Positions 1 through 7,525 of a stretch of 55,790 bases of DNA are shown here, piece after piece. The notes beneath the pieces were generated by a model, which saw nothing but the letters and a program-made list of their open reading frames with translations, made no database searches and was not told where the DNA came from. The translations under genes were made by a program, and so were the position numbers. Numbering within the stretch: the stretch's first letter is position 1; every line of letters starts with the position of its first letter. The DNA comes from JBQTII01 sp052387905 (GTDB lineage: Bacteria; Actinomycetota; Actinomycetes; Sporichthyales; Sporichthyaceae), in assembly GCA_052387905.1 (NCBI GenBank), contig JBQTIR010000031.1:1-55790 (forward strand), read 5' to 3'.

Positions 1-1
1 C

Positions 2-82
2 TGTGATGTCTCAGGACATGGGTGACGGTTCTGTACCTGGACATCGGTGACAGTTGTTGTGTCAGGACTTTGGTGACGGTTC
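2..82. repeat. Left end of the IS: terminal inverted repeat plus iterated transposase-site motif
   Basis: The terminal repeat spans 2-33. The motif GGTGACRGTT occurs three times in the same orientation, at 21-30, 46-55 and 72-81, which is a spacing of about 25 bases. The right end has a matching set. Iterated sites at both ends suggest several transposase contacts per end; that role is inferred. Confidence 0.7.
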
Positions 83-1333
83 GGAGTTCTTGGGTTGTGG
101 GCCGCGGGGTTGGCCATTGCCGAGGTATTTCTTCCCTGGGGCGGGTCGGCTGTGCTCGATGAGGATTTCGCCGTCCAGGTCGGCGACGGTGATCGTGTCG
201 CCTTCGACGACGACCAACACCTGCTCGAAGCCGTGCTGTCCGCCGACCAGGTAGCGGACTCCTGCCAGAGAGAACGTGCCAGCGCTGGTCAGCTTCCTCA
301 CCCGGGTGCCGACAGGCAGATCGGATGGCGCGGGCGCGGGCCGAGCGCGTTTGGCGACCGGCTGGACGAACAGTGGCTGCTTGGGACGAGGGGCCTCGGC
401 CTTGTCCGTGGCTTCCCACGCGGTCTGGGGTGTGACGCGGCCGGGTAGCCCTTGGTGGGGGCGCTCGGTGTTGTAGATGCGGTCGAACGCGTCGACCTGG
501 TTCTGTAGGTCGGCCAGGGTCTCGGCCAGGGGTTGCTTGTCGAGGTAGCGGAACAGGGTCTGGTGGAAGCGTTCGTTCTTGCCCTGGGTCGTCGGCTTGT
601 GTGGCTTGCCGGTGATCGCTTCCACGCCCAGCCGCGACACGTGGTCGACGAACTGGCCCAGGTATCCGCGCCGCGAGGGGTTGAGCGCGACGCCGTTGTC
701 GGACAGCAGTCGTTGCGGCACGCCGTGCACGGCCACGGCCCGGTCGAACACCTCGATCGCCGCCTTAGCTGTTTCGGTCGGCGCCACGAGCGAGGCGAGC
801 GCGTAGCGGGAGTGATCGTCGATGAGCTGGAAGATCACGCACTTGCGCCCGCCGCTGAGCACGTACTCGGTGCCGTCCAACTGCCAGCACGCATTCGGCG
901 CCGGGTAAACGAATCTGCGCCAGGCCGAGCGCGGCTTCTTCTTCGGCTCGAGTCGGGCAACGCCGGCCTCGCGGAAGATCCGGGCCAGCGACGCGATCGA
1001 GGGCACCGGGTCCAGTCCCATCGCGTGCATCTTGTCGTGCACGCTGATCGGCCCGTGGTCCAGCCCGGACTGCTCGAGGGCGGCACGGACCCCGACCGCC
1101 TGCGCCTTGACCTCGTCGGTCAGTTTCGACGGGCTCGACCTCGGCCGTTTGGACCGCGGTTCGAGAACCGCCGCTGGCCCGTCGACCTTCGCGCGCCGGC
1201 GCAGCTCGTAGAAGGACTTGCGTGAGATGCCGTGCTCAACGCAGAAGGTCGAGACCGCGCCGCGTGGCGCGTCTTGGGGCCACTGCGAGATCGCGAGACG
1301 GACACGGGGATCGATGGGTTCATAGGCAGCCAC
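62..1333 (-). CDS. IS481-family transposase (DDE integrase fold)
   Basis: 423 residues from a GTG start. It should cut and join the element ends in the cytoplasm. The N-terminal part (about 1-60) looks like a helix-turn-helix with a SRKSFYELRRRA recognition segment. The rve-type catalytic core follows: first Asp in WQLDGTEYV, second Asp in LLSDNGVALN, and Glu in QGKNERFHQTL, so the triad is complete. The region after about 330 is a Pro/Ala-rich linker and a small C-terminal domain (VGTRVRKLTSAGTFSLAG), which many IS481 proteins carry. No frameshift or stop is seen. The gene lies entirely inside the terminal repeats and faces away from the chromosomal genes to its right. Confidence 0.92.
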   Translation of the reverse strand: MAAYEPIDPRVRLAISQWPQDAPRGAVSTFCVEHGISRKSFYELRRRAKVDGPAAVLEPRSKRPRSSPSKLTDEVKAQAVGVRAALEQSGLDHGPISVHDKMHAMGLDPVPSIASLARIFREAGVARLEPKKKPRSAWRRFVYPAPNACWQLDGTEYVLSGGRKCVIFQLIDDHSRYALASLVAPTETAKAAIEVFDRAVAVHGVPQRLLSDNGVALNPSRRGYLGQFVDHVSRLGVEAITGKPHKPTTQGKNERFHQTLFRYLDKQPLAETLADLQNQVDAFDRIYNTERPHQGLPGRVTPQTAWEATDKAEAPRPKQPLFVQPVAKRARPAPAPSDLPVGTRVRKLTSAGTFSLAGVRYLVGGQHGFEQVLVVVEGDTITVADLDGEILIEHSRPAPGKKYLGNGQPRGPQPKNSEPSPKS

Positions 1334-1352
1334 CGCCCGAGCTTCGGGGCAG

Positions 1353-1430
1353 AAGTGTCACCACCAGGACCGGCAGAAGTGTCACCGATGTCCTGAGGCA
1401 GAAACGTCACCGATGTCCTGCGACATAACA
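1353..1430. repeat. Right end of the IS: terminal inverted repeat plus iterated motif
   Basis: The terminal repeat is at 1399-1430. On the minus strand the GGTGAC motif recurs three times (plus-strand positions 1353-1362, 1377-1386 and 1402-1411) at 24-25 base intervals, mirroring the left end. Confidence 0.7.
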
Positions 1431-1447
1431 GTCATGATGGCCTCCCT

Positions 1448-1485
1448 TTCAGGCATGATCGAAAGTATGTTCGATCATGCCTGAA
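1448..1485. repeat. Perfect 16-bp inverted repeat containing a LexA-box-like core
   Basis: Arms 1448-1463 and 1470-1485 are exact complements around the six-base spacer AGTATG. The centre TCGAAAGTATGTTCGA (1459-1474) matches the actinobacterial SOS box TCGAACNNNNGTTCGA at 11 of 12 defined positions. The site lies outside the IS, 42 bases past the stop of the leftward secreted-protein gene. It could therefore be that gene's terminator, a regulator-binding site, or both. Neither role is shown. Confidence 0.5.
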
Positions 1486-1527
1486 GCCACCGACAGTACC
1501 GAAAACGCGCTTCCGCGGAAGCGTTTG

Positions 1528-2163
1528 TCAGCGGGAGCGGCGGCGCCGGACGCCGACTCCGACGAGCCCCCCGACTGCCAGCAAGGCGATGACGCCCGAT
1601 GACAGGTCCGGAAACATGTCGTCCTCGTAGTCGTTCTCAAGGTTTCCAGGCCCCGCCGCGAGGGCGGTTTCCGTGGGCTCTGGCGTAGCGGGCGGCGCAG
1701 GCGAGGCGCCGGAGCCGATGGTCAGCATCTCGCCTGCCTTGTTGGCTCGGGTCCCGTTGCAGAGGCCGGCGTAGGGAAGCGCGGCCTCCTCCTCGGACCG
1801 CACGCCGGGTGGCGGAGGTTCGCGGGTCGAGGCGAACACCAGGAACGGGCCGTCGCCCCGCAGCTCCAGGCCGCAGCTAGCCCCGTCGCGAACGCTGCGC
1901 ACGCGCTGATCCTCCACGACGTCGCCCTTGAACACCCGGTCCACGCTGAAGGTGTAGATCGCGGGGTCGAGGCTGGAGCTGGCCTCCGGCGGTTTCTCCG
2001 GGTACACGGTGTCGTCGAGGTCGGCCGTGAACACGTGGCTGGCGCGGTCGAGGGCGGCTGCGTCGGTCGGCTGGGCGCAGTCGCAGGCCTGCGCTGCGCT
2101 CACGCCCAATAGTGGGATCGCGGCGAACACGAGCGCGAGCAGCAGCAGGGCGCGCACCTTCAT
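1528..2163 (-). CDS. Secreted CxC (TIMP/NTR-like) protein with C-terminal membrane anchor, paralogue 1
   Basis: 211 residues. A signal peptide (MKVRALLLLALVFAA...) ends at AQAC, giving a mature protein that starts at or near CDC. Shared family marks follow: VFTADL, YTFSVDRVFKG, CGLELRGDGPFLVFAS and a late NGTR. A low-complexity Pro/Thr stretch leads to a transmembrane helix near 185-205 and an RRRR tail, so it should be held on the outer face of the membrane. The mature N-terminal Cys-x-Cys followed by a V-F-x-G-x strand resembles the netrin/TIMP module, but function is unknown. It is the last of four tandem paralogues and starts 4 bases after the stop of the next one. Confidence 0.7.
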   Translation of the reverse strand: MKVRALLLLALVFAAIPLLGVSAAQACDCAQPTDAAALDRASHVFTADLDDTVYPEKPPEASSSLDPAIYTFSVDRVFKGDVVEDQRVRSVRDGASCGLELRGDGPFLVFASTREPPPPGVRSEEEAALPYAGLCNGTRANKAGEMLTIGSGASPAPPATPEPTETALAAGPGNLENDYEDDMFPDLSSGVIALLAVGGLVGVGVRRRRSR

Positions 2164-2167
2164 GGCG

Positions 2168-2827
2168 TCAGGTCGCCTTGCGGCGGCGGTCGACGGCCGC
2201 GACGCCGAGCCCTGCGGCGACGGCGACCGCGATGATTCCGAGCGGGAGGACCCAGCCGGGCGGGTCGTCGTCCGACGAGGTCGGCTCAGAAGCGAGCTTG
2301 GTGCCGGGCTCGGAGTTCGACGCCGCCGCGATCGGCGCCTTGCCCTTGCCGAACGGGAGCTTCTCGTTGGCCTTCACCGGGCGGGTGCCCCCGCACAGAT
2401 TCGCGGCCAGCAGGCCATCCTCCGACTGGCCGGGTGCGACGCCGCCCAGGAACTCCGATTGCTTGGTGGCGAAGATCAAGAATGGGCCGTTGCCGCGCAG
2501 TTCCAGCCCACACGCCTCGCCGCCCACGATGCTGCGGACCCGCTGCGAATCGGTGGCAGTGCCCTTGTAGACCCGGCTTACGGCGAAGGTGTAGGTCACC
2601 GGGTCGTCGCTGCGCCGAGTCTCGGCAGGGGGTGGAAGCTGGGTATCGACCAACGTCCCGGTGAAGACCGCCACCGCGCCTTTGGCTGCCTGCCGGTCCG
2701 TGAGCGCCCCACAGCTGCACGCCTGCGCCGACCCGACGCCGAGCAGCGGCACGGCGGCGAGGGCCAGCAGCGTCGCGATCAGCACTCTGATCGCGACGCT
2801 CCCGCGGAAGCGGCGCTGAGCCGGCAT
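2168..2827 (-). CDS. Secreted CxC (TIMP/NTR-like) protein with C-terminal membrane anchor, paralogue 2
   Basis: 219 residues. Signal peptide to AQAC, then mature CSCGALTDRQAAKGAVAVF, YTFAVSRVYKG, CGLELRGNGPFLIFAT and NLCGGTR. The four conserved Cys (two at the N terminus, one in CGLEL, one in NLCGG) suggest two disulfides outside the cell. A Ser/Asp-rich linker precedes a transmembrane segment near 188-210 and a DRRRKAT tail. It is the closest relative of the 1528-2163 protein in layout and lies 12 bases from the 2840-3274 gene, so the set is probably co-transcribed. No known substrate or partner. Confidence 0.7.
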   Translation of the reverse strand: MPAQRRFRGSVAIRVLIATLLALAAVPLLGVGSAQACSCGALTDRQAAKGAVAVFTGTLVDTQLPPPAETRRSDDPVTYTFAVSRVYKGTATDSQRVRSIVGGEACGLELRGNGPFLIFATKQSEFLGGVAPGQSEDGLLAANLCGGTRPVKANEKLPFGKGKAPIAAASNSEPGTKLASEPTSSDDDPPGWVLPLGIIAVAVAAGLGVAAVDRRRKAT

Positions 2828-2839
2828 GAGGGGAGTGCC

Positions 2840-3274
2840 TCAGGCCTTGGTGCCGGGGCCGAAGCCGGGGTTGCGCTCGTTATAGGCGCGGGTGCCGCCG
2901 CAGAGATTGAAGGTCAGCTTGCCGTTCTTCTTCTTGTCGGCGAAGACCAGGTAGGGGCCCACGCCGTTGATGTCGATGCCGCACATCGCGCTGTTGGCAC
3001 CGGTTTTGATCCGCTGGTTCTCGACCTTCACGACGCCCTTGTAGACCCGGATCGGGTCGAAGACATAGACGACCGGACCCGCGTTGGGATCGTTCTCCTG
3101 CGCGGCGGGGACAATCCGCTTGGTGATCTTGCCCTTGAAGACCACGTCGGCGGCTTTGAGTGCCTGCCGGTCGGTCTGGGCGATGCAGCTACAGGCGTAG
3201 GCCGGATTGGCCCCGAGAACGGGGGTGAGCGTGATCGCCAAAGCGCTGACGAAGAGGGCGCGTCCTAGGCGCAT
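2840..3274 (-). CDS. Small secreted CxC (TIMP/NTR-like) protein, paralogue 3
   Basis: 144 residues, the shortest of the four. Signal peptide, then AYACSCIAQTDRQALKAADVVFKGKI, YVFDPIRVYKG, CGIDINGVGPYLVFAD and NLCGGTR near the C terminus. There is no C-terminal membrane helix, so the product should be released or held in the cell wall. It is effectively the bare domain and defines the minimal repeat unit of the array (about 110 residues). The stretch upstream holds a 16-base palindrome that may belong to its promoter. Confidence 0.7.
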   Translation of the reverse strand: MRLGRALFVSALAITLTPVLGANPAYACSCIAQTDRQALKAADVVFKGKITKRIVPAAQENDPNAGPVVYVFDPIRVYKGVVKVENQRIKTGANSAMCGIDINGVGPYLVFADKKKNGKLTFNLCGGTRAYNERNPGFGPGTKA

Positions 3275-3340
3275 GGTTGCTCCCGAGGGTGGGTGCTGAC
3301 ATCGGCACGTGCTGCTCTCACCTTAGGGACGCGCGAACCC

Positions 3341-3356
3341 CGGCGAACGTTCGCCG
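3341..3356. promoter_or_regulatory. Perfect 16-bp palindrome upstream of a secreted CxC gene
   Basis: CGGCGAACGTTCGCCG is a perfect palindrome, 67 bases before the start of the 2840-3274 gene and 11 bases past the stop of the 3367-3957 gene. It could be an operator or a short terminator stem. Position is the only support. Confidence 0.3.
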
Positions 3357-3366
3357 TGACGCAAGC

Positions 3367-3957
3367 TCAGAGCGGACGAATCCGCTGGAGATTGTTGATC
3401 AGAGTTCCCGCCTCGTCGCCGACGAACTCCGCGAAGCCTTCGGGATCCTGGGCGGCGTCGGGTCCACCACGGAAGGGCGAGGTGTCGACCGGAGGTCGCT
3501 CGAAGTTCGGCTCCTCGTCGGCGCCGATGGGACGGGTACCCCCGCACGCGTTCATGGTCAAGGTGTCCTGGTCGATCCCGAGCTGGCGCGCAGAGTCACG
3601 GTCGGGGATGTTGGCGAACACGAGGAAGGGCCCGTCGCCGTCTAGTTCGACGCCGCAGGCCGCGCTGTCCGCCGGAGTGAACACCTGCTGGGGGTCGAGG
3701 GTCTCCCCTTTGTAGGTCGTCGCCGGGGTGAAGATGTAGGTGATCCCGGACGTCGTCGCCGGCTTCCCGCGCTCCTGCCGGGCCGAGCTGGTGGCTGCCT
3801 CGATGCTCCCCTTGAACACGACGCCGGCCCGCTCGAAGTTCGAGATCTCATCGCTGGCCATGCAGCTGCACGCCTGCGCGGCGCTCGCGGTCACCAGCGG
3901 GAGGGCCCCGGCCGCCAGCACGACGACCAGAGCGGTCCGGATTGCGCGGATGATCAT
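3367..3957 (-). CDS. Secreted CxC (TIMP/NTR-like) protein, paralogue 4
   Basis: 196 residues. Signal peptide to AQAC, mature CSCMASDEISNFERAGVVF, YIFTPATTYKG, CGVELDGDGPFLVFAN and NACGGTR. Instead of a membrane anchor it has about 50 extra hydrophilic residues (Pro/Asp/Glu-rich, ending NNLQRIRPL). It is the first gene of the array and diverges from proS across 128 bases. Its sequence is the most different of the four outside the shared motifs, which suggests an older duplication. Confidence 0.7.
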   Translation of the reverse strand: MIIRAIRTALVVVLAAGALPLVTASAAQACSCMASDEISNFERAGVVFKGSIEAATSSARQERGKPATTSGITYIFTPATTYKGETLDPQQVFTPADSAACGVELDGDGPFLVFANIPDRDSARQLGIDQDTLTMNACGGTRPIGADEEPNFERPPVDTSPFRGGPDAAQDPEGFAEFVGDEAGTLINNLQRIRPL

Positions 3958-4085
3958 GCGGAGTCTCTTTCGTTCGGCTGCCCCGAAACGGGCGATGGAC
4001 CCATTCTCACCCCATTCGGACTTGATGTGTCGCTCGAGGAGTCCGTTGGCAAGATCTAGGGAAAGCCATCGCTAACCTTGCGCCC

Positions 4086-5546
4086 ATGGCAAAGGATGAG
4101 CGTGCAGTCACCCCGCAGAGCGAGAACTTCTCGGACTGGTACAACGAGGTGGTCCTGCGGGCACAGCTCGTCGATCGTGGCCCGGTCAAGGGCACAATGA
4201 TCATCCGGCCCTATGGCTACCGGCTCTGGGAACTGCTCCAGCGTGAACTCGACGACCGGATCAAGGCGACCGGGCACGAGAACGCCTACTTCCCGATGTT
4301 CATCCCGGAGAGCTACCTCAAGCGGGAGGCCGAGCACGTCGAGGGCTTTGCCCCGGAGTTGGCGGTCGTGACCCACGCCGGCGGCAAGGAACTCGAGGAG
4401 CCGCTGATCGTGCGGCCCACCTCGGAGACGATCATCGGCGAGTCGATGGCCAAGTGGATCTCCTCGCACCGGGACCTGCCGCTGCTGCTCAACCAGTGGG
4501 CCAACGTGGTGCGCTGGGAGCTGCGCCCGCGGATGTTCCTGCGGACCACGGAGTTCCTCTGGCAGGAGGGCCACACCGCGCACGCCGACGAGGCCGACGC
4601 GATGCGCGAGACGCTCGCGATGCTCGACGTCTACGTCGAGGTTGCTCGTGACCTCGCCGCCATCCCGGTCGTGCCGGGTGAGAAGACGGCTGGTGAGCGG
4701 TTTGCCGGGGCCAAGGCGACCTACACGATCGAAGGCATGATGCGCGACGGCAAGGCCCTGCAATCAGGGACCTCGCACTACATGGGGACGAACTTCGCGA
4801 AGGCCTTTGAGATCAAGTACGCTGACGCGTCCTCAGGTGGCCAGCAGTACTGTCACACCACGTCCTGGGGCATGTCGACCCGCATGATCGGCGCGATCAT
4901 CATGGCCCACGGCGACGACAAGGGTCTGGTGCTGCCGCCGAAACTGGCCCCCCATCAGGTCGTGATCGTGCCGGTCGGACGCGGGGACGCGATGGCCCCG
5001 GTGATGGCGGCGGTGGACACCCTCGCCGCACAGTGCAAGGCCGCCGGGGTCCGGGTTCACGTCGACGCCCGCCCACAGGTCAGCCCGGGTTTCAAGTTCA
5101 ACGACTGGGAGATGCGCGGGGTCCCGTTGCGCGTCGAGCTGGGTCCGCGCGACCTCGCCGAGCAGTCCGCGATGATCTCGCGGCGGATCGGCGGCTTCGG
5201 CGACGAGAAGGGCAAGGAGAAGGTTCCCCTGGAGGGTCTTGCGGCGAGACTGCCGGGGATACTCGAGGAGATCCAGGCCGCGATGCTGGCCCGGGCCACC
5301 GAGTTCCGGGACACCAACACCCACACCGTCAACGACTGGGACGCTTTCGCCACGGCCACCGCCACCGGCTGGGCCCGTGCCCTGCACTGTGGGCAGCCCT
5401 CGTGCGAGGACGACATCAAGGCCTCCACTGCGGCCGCGACCCCGCGCTGCGTGCCGCTGGAGGGTGCAACCGAGACCGGCGCCTGTGTGCGGTGCGGCGC
5501 CCCGGCGGCTTACGGCAAGCGCATCATCTTCGGTCGCTCGTACTGA
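4086..5546 (+). CDS. proS: Prolyl-tRNA synthetase, short archaeal/eukaryotic-like type
   Basis: 486 residues. It charges tRNA-Pro with proline in the cytoplasm. Class II motifs are clear: motif 2 around VRWELRPRMFLRTTEFLWQE, the proline-pocket TSHYMGTNFAKAFEIKY, and motif 3 around GMSTRMIGAIIMAHGD. The anticodon-binding domain begins near 280 (APHQVVIVPVGRG). The C-terminal domain has paired cysteines (CGQPSC, CVRCG) and ends in the GRSY typical of this subtype. It lacks the editing insertion of the long bacterial type. Start: ATG at 4086. It is divergent from the secreted-protein array and convergent with a lipoprotein gene. Confidence 0.96.
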   Translation: MAKDERAVTPQSENFSDWYNEVVLRAQLVDRGPVKGTMIIRPYGYRLWELLQRELDDRIKATGHENAYFPMFIPESYLKREAEHVEGFAPELAVVTHAGGKELEEPLIVRPTSETIIGESMAKWISSHRDLPLLLNQWANVVRWELRPRMFLRTTEFLWQEGHTAHADEADAMRETLAMLDVYVEVARDLAAIPVVPGEKTAGERFAGAKATYTIEGMMRDGKALQSGTSHYMGTNFAKAFEIKYADASSGGQQYCHTTSWGMSTRMIGAIIMAHGDDKGLVLPPKLAPHQVVIVPVGRGDAMAPVMAAVDTLAAQCKAAGVRVHVDARPQVSPGFKFNDWEMRGVPLRVELGPRDLAEQSAMISRRIGGFGDEKGKEKVPLEGLAARLPGILEEIQAAMLARATEFRDTNTHTVNDWDAFATATATGWARALHCGQPSCEDDIKASTAAATPRCVPLEGATETGACVRCGAPAAYGKRIIFGRSY

Positions 5547-5563
5547 GGCGTTTACTCCAGGCG

Positions 5564-5947
5564 TCAGCCCAGCAGGTGCGCGACGTTGGAGCGCTCGGCG
5601 CCAAGGTCGACGTAGAGCTGTGCCCACGTCCGGTCCTTGTCCGTGGGGGGCTTGCCATCGCAGTAGGCGGTGACCGCTTTGTTCGCCGTGTAGTACTCCA
5701 GCACAGCGAGGATCGCGGAGGTGTTGCCGCCTTCGGCGCCGCCCGTGTAGGCCGTCCCGGGGGTTTCCGGTTGGTGTTCCAGGCATGGCAGGGGGTAGTC
5801 GGCACGGGTGGCTCCGACGAACTGACCTCCGGCGTCCGAGTCGGAATCGCCGCCGCAGGCGACGAGCAGCGGCGTCGACAGCAGCACGATCGCCACCGCT
5901 GCTGCGCAGCGCGATCGACGGCAGGTAGTCCGGTCAGGTAGTCGCAT
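5564..5947 (-). CDS. Small lipoprotein of unknown function
   Basis: 127 residues. A twin-charged N terminus and a hydrophobic stretch end in the lipobox LLVAC-GG, so the mature protein should be lipid-anchored at Cys31 or so. The mature part is about 95 residues with two further cysteines (PCLEH, YCDGK), likely a disulfide. It begins 9 bases after the stop of the NicO-type gene on the same strand and is probably the last gene of that operon. I do not recognise the family. Confidence 0.75.
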   Translation of the reverse strand: MRLPDRTTCRRSRCAAAVAIVLLSTPLLVACGGDSDSDAGGQFVGATRADYPLPCLEHQPETPGTAYTGGAEGGNTSAILAVLEYYTANKAVTAYCDGKPPTDKDRTWAQLYVDLGAERSNVAHLLG

Positions 5948-5956
5948 GATGCTCCA

Positions 5957-7525
5957 TCAGATTCTGGTCAGTTCGTTGAGCATGAGGCCGAGGCCGACCG
6001 CGATGACCAGGCTCGCGGTGACGAACGGCATAGCGGCGGAGAGCTTGGCGAGCGTGTTGCTTCGGCGCGTGGTCAGCAGCCCGCTGACCCGGTCGCGCAG
6101 GCGCACCAGGAGCAGGCCGGCGAGCATCAGGGTCACAGCCATTCCCACGCCGTAACCGATCACCAAGGCGACGCCGAACCAGGTCCGGCCCAAGGCAATC
6201 GCACCCAGCAGCACGACGAGGGCGGACGGGCTGGGGACCAGGCCACCGGCTACGCCGAGTCCGATCAGTCCGCGGCGGCTGAACGGGGCAGGGGCGGGCG
6301 TTTCATGGTCGTGAGAGTGTTCGTGTTCGTGTCCGGCCGCCGACAACACGGCGACAGCACCCGACGGTGCCGGTATTGCCGCGGGGACCGCGTCATGCCC
6401 GTGCCCGTGGCCATGCCCGTGCCCGTGGCCATGCCCATGCCCATGCCCGTGTCCGTGGCCCGCGCCGGGCGTCCCGCGATCACGCCACGACGAGCGCAAC
6501 AGCACGACGCCGATCACCGCGATCAAGGCTCCGCTGGCGAACCCGAGCCAGGCCAGTAGCCCCTCGCCGCTGACGGCGGCGGTGGCGGAGAGCAGCAGGC
6601 CCATCGCGAGTACCCCACCGGTGTGGGTGATGGTGACGCTCGCCCCGACGATCACCGCGTCGCGAACTCCGCCCCGTCGACCGACGAGGTAGGCGGCCAT
6701 CACGGTCTTTCCGTGCCCGGGCAGCGCCGCGTGCGACGCGCCCAACAGCATCGACAACGCCAAGGCGGCCAGCCCGACGCCGATGGTCAGGTCCTTGGCC
6801 AGGAAGTCGTCGAACGCGTCGTTGAGCGGTTCCAGGAACCCCGAGATCGATCCGGCGCCGTCGAGACGGGGAGCCAACCCCGGGGAGGCGCCGTTGCCGG
6901 GGACGCTGGACAGGGTCGCCGTGCGCTGGTCCAGCGGGGAGGACAGCAGGTCGTCGGGATAGTTGCGTAGCGCGTCGCTGATGCTGACGTCGTCGACCGA
7001 GGCCGCGGTGAGGCGGACGCCGGCCCCGGCGGCGGTGATCTCACGCCAGCCGACGCGATCGGTGCGGTAGTCGGTGGTGAAGGCGATCTCCGCCGGTCCG
7101 CGCAGATCGGCGACGGCGGAAAGTTCGCACTCGATCCGGGTGACCTGCAGACCCTTCTCGCCGGGAAGGAACGCGAGCGACGTGGCGAGGACCTGCCAGG
7201 GCGCGGCCGCACCGTTGACGGTGATCTCGGTGGCCTTGGCGAGCGTCGTGCACTCCCGCGCCGCGTGGGCCGCGCCTTCGGCGTCGGACACCGTGCCGTC
7301 GTTGTCGGTGTCGATCCTCGACTTTTCCTGCAGCGTGGGGATCTCGGCGCTGTCCACGACGGCGTGGTCCAGCACGCGATCGGGGCGGAGCTCCAGCCCG
7401 TGGTAGGTGTTGATCGAGAAGTTGTTCAGCGGGTGTGCCTGCGCCGGTGAGACCCATAGCCCCGCGGACAGGGCGCCCAGCAGCAGAGCGGTCAGTGCGG
7501 TGGCGCGCTTGCGGCGCGAGCTCAC
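5957..7525 (-). CDS. NicO/RcnA-type nickel-cobalt transporter with (Gly-His)11 loop
   Basis: 522 residues from GTG at 7525, which overlaps the TPR gene stop (GTGA). A signal-like helix ends at AQAHPLNNFSINTYHGLEL; residues to about 250 form an extracytoplasmic domain. The NicO core follows, with ASHAALPGHGKTVMAAYLVG, ITHTGGVLAMG and several membrane helices. A cytoplasmic loop holds eleven Gly-His pairs followed by Asp, then a second cluster (GHEHEHSHDHE). Such loops bind Ni, Co or Zn. The family exports nickel or cobalt. The operon partners (TPR protein, DUF4331 protein) are not standard nickel genes, so the true metal is uncertain. Confidence 0.85.
   Translation of the reverse strand: MSSRRKRATALTALLLGALSAGLWVSPAQAHPLNNFSINTYHGLELRPDRVLDHAVVDSAEIPTLQEKSRIDTDNDGTVSDAEGAAHAARECTTLAKATEITVNGAAAPWQVLATSLAFLPGEKGLQVTRIECELSAVADLRGPAEIAFTTDYRTDRVGWREITAAGAGVRLTAASVDDVSISDALRNYPDDLLSSPLDQRTATLSSVPGNGASPGLAPRLDGAGSISGFLEPLNDAFDDFLAKDLTIGVGLAALALSMLLGASHAALPGHGKTVMAAYLVGRRGGVRDAVIVGASVTITHTGGVLAMGLLLSATAAVSGEGLLAWLGFASGALIAVIGVVLLRSSWRDRGTPGAGHGHGHGHGHGHGHGHGHGHGHDAVPAAIPAPSGAVAVLSAAGHEHEHSHDHETPAPAPFSRRGLIGLGVAGGLVPSPSALVVLLGAIALGRTWFGVALVIGYGVGMAVTLMLAGLLLVRLRDRVSGLLTTRRSNTLAKLSAAMPFVTASLVIAVGLGLMLNELTRI

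Larger units (their letters stand above)
2..1430 (-). mobile_element. IS481-family insertion sequence, apparently complete
   Basis: One transposase gene fills the element and is read leftwards. The outer 32 bases at each end (2-33 and 1399-1430) are inverted repeats matching at 28 of 32 positions, and both ends begin with TGT, as is common in IS481 elements. The ends also carry three internal copies of a GGTGAC motif each. A target-site duplication cannot be checked because the left end lies one base from the window edge. The transposase is uninterrupted, so the copy may still be mobile. The family assignment rests on the protein; the exact ends are inferred from the repeats. Confidence 0.85.

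Noticed and set aside
6394..6461. Possible CRISPR-like repeat in the short GTGCCC/CATGCCC tract
   Set aside because: It is the coding sequence for the Gly-His run of the NicO protein, with no spacers.
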